From Nephromyces sp. MM_2019 (lineage: Eukaryota > Apicomplexa > Aconoidasida > Nephromycida): a DNA stretch of 26,099 nt. The notes beneath the pieces were generated by a model. That model searched no databases. It saw only the letters and a program-made list of their open reading frames with translations, and was not told the DNA's origin. The stretch is taken from the NCBI GenBank assembly GCA_015657535.1, contig JADHZB010000317.1:1-26099 (forward strand), written 5' to 3'. The translations under genes were made by a program, and so were the position numbers. The stretch's first letter is position 1. The number at the start of each line of letters is the position of its first letter. Below, in pieces: positions 1 through 9,507 of this stretch.

Positions 1-41
1 TGTGTGTGTAAATATATAATATATATATATATATATATAAC
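1..41 (-). other. Intron of hslV with TA/TG microsatellite
   Basis: The visible part of the next hslV intron (minus-strand donor GTTATATA) is almost pure TA repeat followed by TG. The remaining hslV exons lie outside the window. Confidence 0.6.
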
Positions 42-1020
42 CAGGATATTCGTCTAATTTTCCTTCAAGTCGTTCTAAGAGAGTAAATGCGTCGGCTGTT
101 GTGCCAGCAAACCCCAAAATTATATTATTTTTTAATCTTCGAATTTTGTGTGCATTTGGTTTAACAATCTAATTCAATTTACACACACATTAATTTAGAG
201 TGTATAAGATAGAGGTATGTGTGTGGAAAATGAGTATAGTATATAGTAGGTAGAGGTCTGTGTGTGGAAAAGAAGTTTAGAGAGGTATATAATCTAGTAT
301 GGGATATAGGGATGTGTGTATGGAAAATAAGTATAGAAAGGTATATAATATAGTATAGGATATTGAGATGTGTGGATATATGTATTCATATTAATTAGCT
401 TACCATTTGGCCTTGTGATACCATACCATCACCAGCTAAGCACTGAAATTTTAATGTGTGTAAATAAATACACATTAAAAGTTGTTTGTGAAGTTATAAT
501 TTTCGATTGAATTATAATTACACTACACACACGCACACACATACACACATACATATTCAAATACACATATGTGCACATACAAAACACACATACACACACA
601 CATACTAACCACTTTATTATTCTTTCTTACACACAAAATAGTGGTCCCATGCATAGGCCCAACCCCTAACATGGGAGGTACACCAAAAATTTGTGAATTA
701 TGATAAGGGTTTATGTGGGTGCTAAAATATTTCCTTGTAAACCTTAGAAAATTCTACACACACACATATATATATATAGTTAGATACACAAATATTTTTA
801 TAAATATATACACACAAAATGTATATATATATACATAGAAATTATATATGGTTATGGGGTAGGAAAAATTAGATATAAATTATAAACATGCATATACACA
901 CACAAAGTCGTTTTATAATTTGTATACAGATAGACCGATCGATATTACATAATTTATATACACACAAATTGATTCACATAATTCACACAAACATACACAC
1001 ACAGAAAGTTGGGAAATCAT
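42..1020 (-). CDS. hslV: Mitochondrial ATP-dependent protease subunit HslV (ClpQ), 5' part
   Basis: HslV is the threonine-peptidase ring that works with the HslU ATPase; in eukaryotes it is a mitochondrial protein of bacterial ancestry. Exons on the minus strand: 1020-1003 (tentative), 753-610, 442-404 and 168-42; the gene continues beyond the left edge through an intron with donor at 41-40. After an N-terminal presequence ([14 protein letters not shown], rich in Arg, Lys and Ser) and the motif GPMHG comes the mature start TTILCVRK. Counting from that Thr as residue 1, the catalytic set is intact: Thr1, Asp17 (in LAGDG) and Lys33 (in [10 protein letters not shown]), followed by [19 protein letters not shown]. 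The 39-nt exon 442-404 carries only the CLAGDG to GQM segment, yet the frame and the spacing to Lys33 fit the family exactly. The first 18-nt exon is inferred from an ATG followed by GTGTGTGTATG; the frame upstream of 753 has a stop at the acceptor TAG, so some upstream exon is needed unless the Met of PPMLG or GPMHG is used. Confidence 0.86.
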
Positions 1021-1321
1021 ACCCTAGATCTATAATTTTACACACATTAAGATCAATGTTTAGGTGCATAGATTTGTATTTATACACACATTACTATATC
1101 AATATAAACTGAGTGTGTAACAAAAAAATTATATATATATAAATACGGTATTTACCATTGTGTGTAAGTTGAATAAGATTTTATAAATAAATTGATAAAT
1201 TGTAAGGATACTATATATGTGTATATTGGATGACTGTTTTATGTATATATATAGATTGAAAAATAGTGTGAGTGTATAAAATTTTCAATTGATATTCTAT
1301 GAGTTTACATGTGTGCATGTA

Positions 1322-1936
1322 ATGGCGAGATTAAGTGAATGTGTTTGGTGAAGTGTTATGTATGTGCGTGTGTGTGTGGTGATGAACTTATGTGTGTATG
1401 TATTGGATTGTTATTTGTGTGTGTTTGTGTCAGTGTAATCATTTAGTGTGTGCTTATGAGCTTGAATTTGGCCAAGATTTCAAACAATTGTGTATTGTTT
1501 TTTCCTTACACGCTCTGTGTGTATTTGCGTACCTATTTCTTTTAAACACAAAAATATATATATGTAATGAAATATTAATTGTGTGTGTAACTAAGCTTGT
1601 TTTAAAGTCTGTGTATATCTGGAACTGTAAGATATTCCGTTTAAATATTACTCGTAGAGTAGATATAAAATGTGTGTAAGAGTTGTTTAAATAATTATAT
1701 TGTGTTTTTGTAAAATTAGTAGTACTGTGTGTGTAAAACTAGATGTGTAAGTTGGTGCTTATTACAAATAAAGAGCTATGACTGTGTGTGTATTCAAATA
1801 TAACTTCAGATATAACTGTTTATGTTTGTGTGTTCAAATATAAATGATTATGAGTGTGTATAAGTATAAGTAAGGGTGAACAAGGATGTATCTGTGCGTG
1901 TAAAAGTTATGTATATGTATGTGTGTGTGTGTGTGA

Positions 1937-1967
<31 letters not shown>

Positions 1968-2190
1968 TATAAATATATGTAACCAAACATGTATTTGTGA
2001 GTGTATCAGTTACGTATATAGGTGTGTGTGTATATAAGTTATGTTTATTTGAAATAAATGTGACCAAACATGTATCTGTATGTGTGTAAGCAAACATGTA
2101 TTACTGTGTGTTTGAAGGTGTGTAATTAGGGACAAATTAAGGGTGATTTTACCAGATGTGTGTATTAATGAGACGAGCCAACAGCAATAA
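1322..2190 (+). CDS. Possible small spliced gene, unidentified
   Basis: This is a weak candidate. An ATG at 1322 opens MARLSE, followed by a possible donor at 1341. After an acceptor TTAG at 1443-1446 a coding-looking stretch reads CAYELEFGQDFKQLC in the matching phase. A later possible last exon from 2130 reads RDKLRVILPDVCINETSQQQ and stops at TAA 2188-2190. The middle exons are not resolved because 1500-2120 is TG-rich and permissive. The last exon faintly resembles the C-terminal helix of small histone-fold proteins, but I do not recognise the family. It would be divergent from hslV. Chance open frames in TG repeats are common here, so this is a pointer rather than an annotation. Confidence 0.2.
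1920..1969. repeat. (TG)n microsatellite
   Basis: About 50 bases of nearly pure TG with occasional AG or AT interruptions, inside a wider TG-rich zone (about 1320-2130). Relative to hslV on the minus strand this zone is CA-rich 5' flank. Confidence 0.9.
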
Positions 2191-2214
2191 ATATGTTGTT
2201 GGAATAACAAAGAA

Positions 2215-4500
2215 AATAAAGTAAATGTTTATGTGTTTAAGGAATAATTCAATAAGCTTTATAAATTCATATTCATTTACACACACCTTTTTCTAATAAA
2301 ACTTATGGGTACTAACTATTTTTTTTTAATTAATTTTTTTTTAAATTGATAAATTTATAGAGGGGCGTTTTGTTATCTATATTCAAAATTATACTTATAC
2401 GTAGCTTATTTTTTGTTTAATTTTTAAGTTGGTAAAATTTCATTTTCATATATTTTTTTTTTGCTCAATGTATATACATTTGTATATATGTATATTTTTA
2501 TGTATATATATACATGTGTGTGTATGTGTGAGTCGTGTGTAAGTGTTATGTGTAATATATATATAATATATATATGTATGTATAGATGTGGGTTGTGAAT
2601 ATCTATATGTGTAGCATATTGATACATAATTACACTTATACGCATGTGTGGTTATATATATATGAGTGTTTATATTTATGTATTTCTATAATTAAATATG
2701 TATATATTTGCCTAAGTTTAATTATAGTTGATCAAATTATGTAACAAAAACAGTTAAGTTTGTTAAAAAATCTAAAAAATGAATTAAAATAAAAATTTCC
2801 AAACTAAAATTATTTTATTCGCAAATTTGACTATTTGTACAATTTTGATATTTTTTGATATAAATTATCTAATTCAAAAATTCAATGTAATAATATGTTT
2901 TCATTTTTATAATACATGAATTAATATTATATTTATAAATTTCCTTTTTATAGTGACAGTTATATATATATACATTTACTATTTTACATAGGAACTTGCA
3001 TATATACATACTTAAATAAATTATACGTATATATGTTTGAGTAGTATACATAGGTGAAGATTTGTTTACATATTATTACACTTATTTATACACATTTAGC
3101 TATATACACATATTTGAATAAATTATGTTTAAGATTTTCATACACAAACATACACACACAATTTTTGTTAATCATATGTTTATAAACACATATTTAGATA
3201 ACTTTTTTAAAAATTTCCATATTTTGTGGATTGTATTGTTGTGTATGTAAAACTTTAACACGTCAATTAAGTTCAAACATAATTTCATCAAACTTTATTT
3301 TCACACATTTTATGTCATTTTATAGTATCTTTTTAATAATTTTACACATTCACACACTTTAGTATTACAAAGGACTTTCAATACTCCTTGAAAATATTTT
3401 TATGGATATCTTTAAACCTGACTTTCTCATATGTGTGCATGTGATGCTGTGTGAGTGAGGTATGTATGATATGACGTATGCGTTTATGATATTTCTAAGT
3501 GTGTAATTTCTGATATAAAGTATCTATTTGATTTATTTTTATGATGCAATGTGTGTTTACTTTTTGTGTATGTAGATGATAAAATTTAACATACCTAAAG
3601 TGTTTAAACTACGTATCATTGTTATCATACATATATATTAAGTACATCAAAATTTAAGAAAAAATCATTTATAATAAGTAGGAAAAGTGTGTATATAAAA
3701 CAAACTTTTAAAAACTACTTGATAAATATTAATTAGCTTTAGTATTTTACAAGAATTAACATATCATTATTTTATTAGCTAATTTTGTAGAAGTGTAATT
3801 TTTATAGATTTATGACACAACTTTATCATTTCATTAATTCCTTTAAAAATACTATTATGAAATTTTTAATACATTGAATTCTTAACACTAAATTCACTCT
3901 TTGAGATGGTTTCAATACAATTTCATATGCAAAATGGATTTTTTATATTTTTTAGGTTTGGCACTTTTATATATGCACAAAGTGAATTTTGTGTTTAGAT
4001 TTTATGCTGTTACAAACACAGACATTTTTGTTTTGATTTGAGAAAATTATATATACAAACAAAAAGCATATTAAATTTGATGCTTAATTTGAACAAGTGA
4101 TTTATACACACAAATTTGTTATTTTCATATATACATTTTTCTTGTATATTATTTTTATACTCTTAGCTTTGTTGCTAATAAAAAAATAAAAACTGGAGAA
4201 TTATGATTACTTTTTACAAAATTGCACACTTCTTAAAATTGTTGACACTTTTTTGTTTGAAATTATATAATTAGCAAATGCACTCCTTGCACACACAGAG
4301 TAATTCTATATATACCTTAATGTTCTACATGCTAATTCGATACAAATTAATTTTAGATTAATTTTAAACAATAATATATTTCACACTTTTCTTAAGGACT
4401 TTATCATTAAAATCAAAAATTTATAACAAGATATTCTAATAACCATTTTGCGTTAATTGTACATAAATAATATTTTTCTATACAATTACAAAATTATATA
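2215..4500. other. AT-rich spacer without recognisable genes
   Basis: About 2.3 kb of very AT-rich DNA with poly-T runs near 2320-2345 and 2450-2460 and TA-rich stretches near 2490-2580. CA/TG repeats are sparse. Short open frames here are low-complexity Ile/Tyr/Lys/Asn strings with no family motif and no convincing splice pairs on either strand. Confidence 0.6.
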
Positions 4501-4556
4501 AACATAGCTAATAAAAGCAGGTAAGTAGTAGCTACACACATACGCTAAAACATCTT

Positions 4557-4750
4557 CACACACACACATACACAAACATAGACACACACACACACAGACA
4601 CATCCAGACACATACATACACACACACATACATATACACAAACACACATACACATCCAAACATATACATAGACGCACACACACACACACGCAAGCACATA
4701 CACATGCACACACACGTACACAGACACACACACTTAAGTGCACACCCACA
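4557..4750. repeat. (CA)n-rich tract upstream of cyclophilin
   Basis: Interrupted CA repeat of about 190 bases on the plus strand, ending about 280 bases before the cyclophilin ATG. Its minus-strand translations are Cys-Val-rich frames without meaning. Confidence 0.85.
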
Positions 4751-4833
4751 CATATATATATTATACGCACACAGATAAACACAAACAAACTCTCACATCA
4801 CACACATCCCAAACCACCCGTCACACACATCGC

Positions 4834-4867
4834 CATCATATCATTTTAGACATCATATCATTTTAGA
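4834..4867. repeat. 17-bp direct tandem repeat
   Basis: The unit CATCATATCATTTTAGA occurs twice in perfect tandem (4834-4850, 4851-4867), followed by the start of a third copy (CATCAC). It lies just upstream of an E-box-like palindrome, in the putative promoter of the cyclophilin gene. Confidence 0.9.
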
Positions 4868-4880
4868 CATCACTTGTGGC

Positions 4881-4888
4881 TCACGTGA
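4881..4888. promoter_or_regulatory. E-box-like palindrome TCACGTGA
   Basis: Perfect 8-bp palindrome containing CACGTG, flanked by CATCAC on the left and GATG on the right so that a longer imperfect inverted repeat (about 4868-4890) is present. CACGTG is the classic binding core of bHLH-type regulators in many eukaryotes. It is 141 bases upstream of the cyclophilin ATG. The regulatory role is inferred from position and symmetry only. Confidence 0.4.
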
Positions 4889-4945
4889 TGATAGGTCACC
4901 GAAGCGTTTTTTGAGTGTACACACACCCCCCAACCCAATTAGTAA

Positions 4946-4980
4946 ATCTTCTTTTTCTTCTTTTTCTTCTTATTATTTTT
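4946..4980 (+). promoter_or_regulatory. Pyrimidine-rich tract before cyclophilin start
   Basis: A run of TTCTTTTTC units occupies most of these bases and is followed by T- and A-rich sequence up to the ATG. It could be a core-promoter pyrimidine element or 5' leader. No TATA box can be singled out in such AT-rich DNA. Confidence 0.3.
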
Positions 4981-5028
4981 AATCACATTTTATTATTTAA
5001 ATAATTTTTTGTTTCAACGCAAATCTTG

Positions 5029-5991
5029 ATGTATACCTACGCGTTTATATTACCAATCTTATTCTACTTTGCATGGTATCATACACCTCTCCAGCAATTT
5101 ACAACTGATTTCTTCAAAAACTTTAATTCCCCTCCATTTACTACACCCAACACAACCAATAACCCCATTGACGTTTTCGAGCAACTTAATATTGAAACCG
5201 TTAAAGAAACAATGCCTAACCCAACAGTCTTCTTTGATGTAACCATCAACAACCAACCCGCAGGTACCATCACCTTTGAGTTGTTTATGGATAAAGTTCC
5301 AAAGACAGCTGAAAACTTCCGATGTATCTGTACCGGTGAAAAAGGTTTCTCCTACAAGGGTAATAAATTCCATAGAATTATCCCCAACTTTATGATCCAA
5401 GGTGGTGATATCACTCGAGGTGATGGCACCGGTGGTAAATCTATCTACGGTGAGTTTGAGCTTTTTCATATGCATACCTTAAATACAAGAGTATAGGGAT
5501 ATAATTACGCTGTTTATGTGTTGTTACATCGATGTATAAATGAGATAATATGTTAATATTTGTTTATGACTTTGCGTCGATGCTTTTAAATGTATATTCA
5601 TACATCTTCATATGATTTTCTATAATCTATCTTATTAGAACCAGCCACATGTAAATGCTTATCTATACATGTAATTAATTCTATACATATAATTGGAGAC
5701 TTTTATAATATTTAATACACTCACCTTTTTATAGGAAACAAATTTGCTGATGAGAACTTTAGTGTTAAACACGAACCATATGTATTATCTATGGCCAACT
5801 CTGGACCTAACACAAACGGCTCACAATTCTTTATCACTGTAGCGAACACAAATTGGTTGAATGGTAAACACGTTGTATTTGGAAAGGTTGTCTCTGGTGT
5901 CGATGTTGTTAAGAAGATGGAAGCAGCTGGCACAGGTTCAGGTTCCCCCACAGCCACCGTGCAAATTGCAGACTGTGGTCAAGTGTCTTAA
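5029..5991 (+). CDS. Membrane-anchored cyclophilin-type peptidyl-prolyl isomerase
   Basis: Two exons, 5029-5449 and 5735-5991, join to a 225-residue protein. The phase-1 intron (donor GTGAGT, acceptor TTTTATAG) interrupts the Gly codon of KSIYG and restores GNKFADENF. Residues 4-17 form a hydrophobic stretch ([12 protein letters not shown]) that looks like a signal anchor; a low-complexity Thr/Asn/Pro linker reaches about residue 60, and the cyclophilin domain fills about 62-225. Catalytic and cyclosporin-binding residues match CypA: Arg116, Phe121, Met122 and Gln124 in [13 protein letters not shown], Phe173 in GSQFF, and Trp181 and His186 in [11 protein letters not shown]. An active enzyme is therefore expected, facing the lumen of the secretory pathway or another membrane compartment. 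The ATG at 5029 is preferred over the adjacent TTG at 5026. The gene converges with POP5. Confidence 0.95.
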
Positions 5992-6421
5992 AGCATCAAT
6001 TGAAAAAATTAATGATAATTATAAATAACTTTATTTTACATTGCAGTTTTATCTTATAAAAACAAATTTATATGTCTTACAGAACTCAAGTTTATTTCAA
6101 GGATTTTAAATTGATTTTTTCAAAACTTTGTACACTGTGTGTCTATTGGTATATTTGTGTATGTATTGGTTTACTTGAATGTGTGTAGGTATACTTGAAT
6201 GTGTCTAGGTATACTTGAATGTGTGTTGATATATTTGTGTGTATGTGTGTAAATTCTTAACTCTTCTCACTGATGCGTGATTTGGATTTGATTATTTTGT
6301 GTGTGCGCTAACATGATGCATATGTTATTGACTTGATTTGTGTTTTTACATTCTTAACTAGAGGCATTGTTGTAAATTTACTGATATTTGAGTTGTGATT
6401 TTGTTAATTATATGGAGTAGG

Positions 6422-6453
6422 TTTTAGGGTTTAGGTTTTGGGTTTAGGGTTAG
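6422..6453. repeat. Degenerate interstitial telomere-like repeats (TTTAGGG type)
   Basis: The patch contains TTTAGGG, TTTAGG, TTTTGGG, TTTAGGG and TTAG in direct succession. TTTAGGG is a telomere repeat in plants and several protist groups. The copy number is small, so chance is possible in a TG/AT-rich region. Confidence 0.5.
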
Positions 6454-6641
6454 TTTATTAAATGTCTAATTTAGCTTTAAAATGAATTTTAATTATTTGA
6501 ATCTTGTTACTTAGTACACATTTTAAACTTTTTCGTTTATTATATATAATAAATAATGTGGAACTCATATGCTTCAATATGGTAGTATCTGTGCATAGAG
6601 AAATTCTTGTGTTAAAAAAATATAATTTGTGTGTGGAAATA

Positions 6642-6815
6642 TAAGTGTGTGTATGCTTAAGGATATAATTGTGTGTAGTGAAGTATGTATATATGTTCGT
6701 GTGTGTGTGCTTAAGGATATAATTGTGTGTAGTGAGGTATGTATATATGTTCGTGTGTGTGTGCTTAAAGATATAATTGTGTGTAGGGAAGTATGTATAT
6801 ATGTTTGTGTGTATT
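6642..6815. repeat. 54-bp minisatellite, about 3 copies
   Basis: The unit contains GCTTAAGGATATAATTGTG followed by a TG-rich tail and recurs three times at 54-bp spacing with few mismatches. Since 54 is a multiple of three it creates an apparent open frame (LKDIIVCSEVCIYVRVC), but it has no gene-like start or splice context. Confidence 0.88.
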
Positions 6816-6904
6816 GAAAGATGTATATTGGGCGTAAGTTAAGGTATGTGTGTTGAAAGCAATATTTGAATGTAGATAAGTTTCTGTGTCTTTGTAAATA
6901 AAAG

Positions 6905-8101
6905 TTAAGAGCTTAATTCATCGATTGACGATTCTTGTTTAATTTTCGAGTAGCCCATTTTAGCTTTCAGTGAAGTGCTGCATTTTCTGAGTGTCCCTAA
7001 AAGCAGGTTAAATGTCGTGGTTGAGTGTATGTGTGTGTATTCGTGTCTTAGTGTGTGTATGTATGGGGGAGTATGTATAAATGTTTGGGTATGGGTATAT
7101 CTTTCGATTTTTTTTATTTGGATCAAGATTTTGGGCCAATAATTTCTACACACATATCGTTTCATAACATACCTCCACAGTGTAAAATACATATATTGTA
7201 ATGTGTATTTTCAAGGCTGTTCCAAAAGTCAATGACCATCATGAACTCTTTGTGGTAATCCTATATATATTTGTGTGTGGGAGGTGTGTATACATGTGTG
7301 TTCAAATCAATGGTTATATGTAAGTATATAAATAAGTAAGCTACTGAGTAAGTGTGTTTGTAGGTGTGTGTTTTTTTGTATTGCATATATGGAAATGTGT
7401 GTAGAGTATGTTTAGGTTTGTGTCTTGATAACTTTTTTTATGTGTAGTCATTCAAGTATGTTTATTACCCTTGGACATCGTACTATTAATAAGCGACTGG
7501 GCCATTCAATGTGAGTAACTAATGTGTGTGTGAAATAGAAAATGATCCATATAGACTTTTTGAAAAAATAAATACATGATTTCATCATAGCAGTGTGTAA
7601 ATTTACAAACCTCGGATTGATGGGGTTAATAATGCTTCACCCATAAAGCCAAAGCAAGTTGGTACACATGATGAAATATCCTATGGAGTTACACACGCAT
7701 TTTCGTACACACATCGTAAATAAATAAACAGAAAGTTAATAATATACAGAAAATTGCACAGACAAAAAATGATCTATACACAAGGTCACACGCACAAATG
7801 AACACACATAAAATCTTACATATGCGCATACTTAAATACCTAGATATGCACATAAACAAACATCCAGTTATACATATAATGTTATAGCTAAAAGATTGTG
7901 TAGTACTAGCATTTATTAAGTTAGATCTTAATGTGAGTATACATAGAGTTAAAATGTAAGATATGTGTGTTTATAATCGTGTATTTTGAGCAATGTTTGT
8001 TTAAATTTTGCACACACTTTGATAACATCCTCGGCACTGTTTGGTAGGGAAGGGCTGGGTTGAATTTCCAATACAAACCACCTGTTTTTTTGCCTTACCA
8101 T
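6905..8101 (-). CDS. POP5: Ribonuclease P/MRP protein subunit POP5
   Basis: POP5 is a protein subunit of nuclear RNase P and RNase MRP, which process tRNA 5' ends and pre-rRNA. Five minus-strand exons, 8101-8018, 7680-7611, 7518-7469, 7260-7173 and 6996-6905, join to a 127-residue protein. Intron donors are GTGTGT, GTTTGT, GTAATA and GTATGT; acceptors all end in TAG. Family marks in order: the N-terminal MVRQKNRWFVLEI (human protein starts MVRFKHRY), FGFMGEALLTPSIR, LLIVRCPR matching the family's IIRC.R strand, DYHKEFMMVIDFW matching the helix around the Val-Trp-Ser-Ala motif, and LHCGGTLRKC (residues 94-103) matching LHVGGTIRTC. The C-terminal tail is shorter than in human (163 residues). 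The ATG at 8101 is the expected family start. Each phase change is compensated exactly across the introns, which makes the model strong. Confidence 0.93.
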
Positions 8102-8397
8102 GGGGTCTAATGTGTGTATGTGTGTGTAAATATATATATATATGTTTACACAATTATATTTATATGTTTCTGTGTAAATATATAAATATGTGTGTATAAA
8201 TATATGTGTGTGTAAATTTAAGTTTGTGAATTATTATATATATAAACATATATACAACTCTGTGTGTGTGTTTTAAAACAATGCATATATGCATATTAGT
8301 AATGTTTAATATGGGCCATAAAAATAGTTAGGCTAAATTTTGTATACAGCTTTTCTCATTATAAAAATATTTCCTGCGATTATCATAATAAACATAC

Positions 8398-8588
8398 GTA
8401 CATACACAAACACACATACACACATACACACACACACATATATACACACACACATACACACACAAACATTAACAAACATACAAACACAAACATACCGCAC
8501 AAACACACACACACACATACATATACACACAAACACATAATCAAACACACATATACGCACACACAAACACAAACACACACACACACAA
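8398..8588. repeat. (CA)n-rich tract
   Basis: Interrupted CA repeat of about 190 bases on the plus strand between POP5 and IF3. Frames read from it are Thr-His or Cys-Val strings and are not genes. Confidence 0.88.
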
Positions 8589-9012
8589 TAGTTTAACATA
8601 TATACTAACCTTTGAGAATTAGATTTAGAGGGAATTAGGGAGACTTGGACAATAATAGCTTGATTGAATTAAATTGATAATTAAATATACTCACACACAT
8701 CACAACAAATACACACATCATACACATTACACATACATCACGCTCGTTACACACATCACCCCCATCGAATTAATACACACAAACGAGGATGATGATAATA
8801 TATACGTTATTTAGAGGTGATTAAGGAAATGTGTGAGTGTGTGTAATGGTATAAATTATTTGATCAGATCACCAAAATTGAAGTGTATATAGAAATATAT
8901 AATGTTAAAAGTAAATTATAATGTATACACAAAATCTAATTAACCCCCTACATAAACATAAATCATAAGCATAAGCATGTCATTCATCGAAACTCCCTAA
9001 ACACACACACAT

Positions 9013-9060
9013 AAACATACACCCACCCACACCCACCCACACGCATCCACCCACACACAT
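9013..9060. repeat. CCCACCCACA short tandem repeat
   Basis: Several copies of an ACCCACCCAC-type unit interrupt the CA-rich 5' region of IF3. The C-runs make the opposite strand G-rich. Confidence 0.7.
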
Positions 9061-9507
9061 ACACACATATGTACACTCATTCATACATACATACATACAC
9101 ACACACACATCTAATTCACAAAATGGCTTAATTAATAAAAACAACTCCTAAGATTTACTATTTCTATATTTTTATAAATAATTTAGTACACGCCTCACTA
9201 TATGGCACACACTTCACCCTTTACACACACATTAAACATCACACCACCAATCTTACGAACGCTTACACACCCCTCACTCACACATCAAACACATCTTACA
9301 CACACCTTACACAAACCTCAAAAAACGAAAATATCACAAACATATCATTCATCTCACAAACACATCTAACACACTCCCATCTAAAACACACACATCAGAT
9401 ACACATCACTCAAACATACACAACCCATATTCTTTACAATTCTCAAAACCTCACACGCACATCAAATGTAGTTAACCACTTCAACTTTCACACACATCAT
9501 CAGCCTT

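Larger units (their letters stand above)
5992..6904. other. Convergent intergenic region between cyclophilin and POP5
   Basis: This 913-bp stretch joins the 3' ends of two convergent genes. It is AT-rich, then TG-rich on the plus strand from about 6130. It holds a telomere-like patch and a 54-bp minisatellite, listed separately. There is no canonical AATAAA directly after the cyclophilin stop; the nearest variants are ATAAATAA-like near 6020. No further gene is visible. Confidence 0.6.
8102..9507. other. Divergent intergenic region between POP5 and IF3 (probable shared promoter zone)
   Basis: The plus strand is TG-rich from 8110 to about 8280 and CA-rich from about 8398 to 9480, so each divergent gene has a CA-rich 5' flank in its own sense. 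The switch lies near 8300-8400. On the minus strand, short coding-looking pieces occur around 8318-8368 and 8620-8690 (for example VQVSLIPSKSNSQ before a GTTAGTAT donor-like site), but no start or complete model could be built. Confidence 0.5.

Noticed and set aside
888..1112. 74-codon plus-strand frame rich in His and Ile
   Set aside because: Low complexity, lies in the 5' region of hslV, and has no family motif.
4486..4788. Cys-Val-rich frames on the minus strand
   Set aside because: Repeat translation of a CA tract with no unique sequence, start context or splice logic.
5026..5028. TTG start for cyclophilin
   Set aside because: An ATG follows immediately and is the normal choice in a eukaryotic gene.
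8333..8599. Cys-Val-rich minus-strand and Thr-His plus-strand frames
   Set aside because: Same repeat artefact between POP5 and IF3; only the flanking non-repeat pieces deserve a look.
9001..9480. CRISPR-like or satellite array
   Set aside because: No regular repeat-spacer pattern, only interrupted CA repeats; the genome is eukaryotic.
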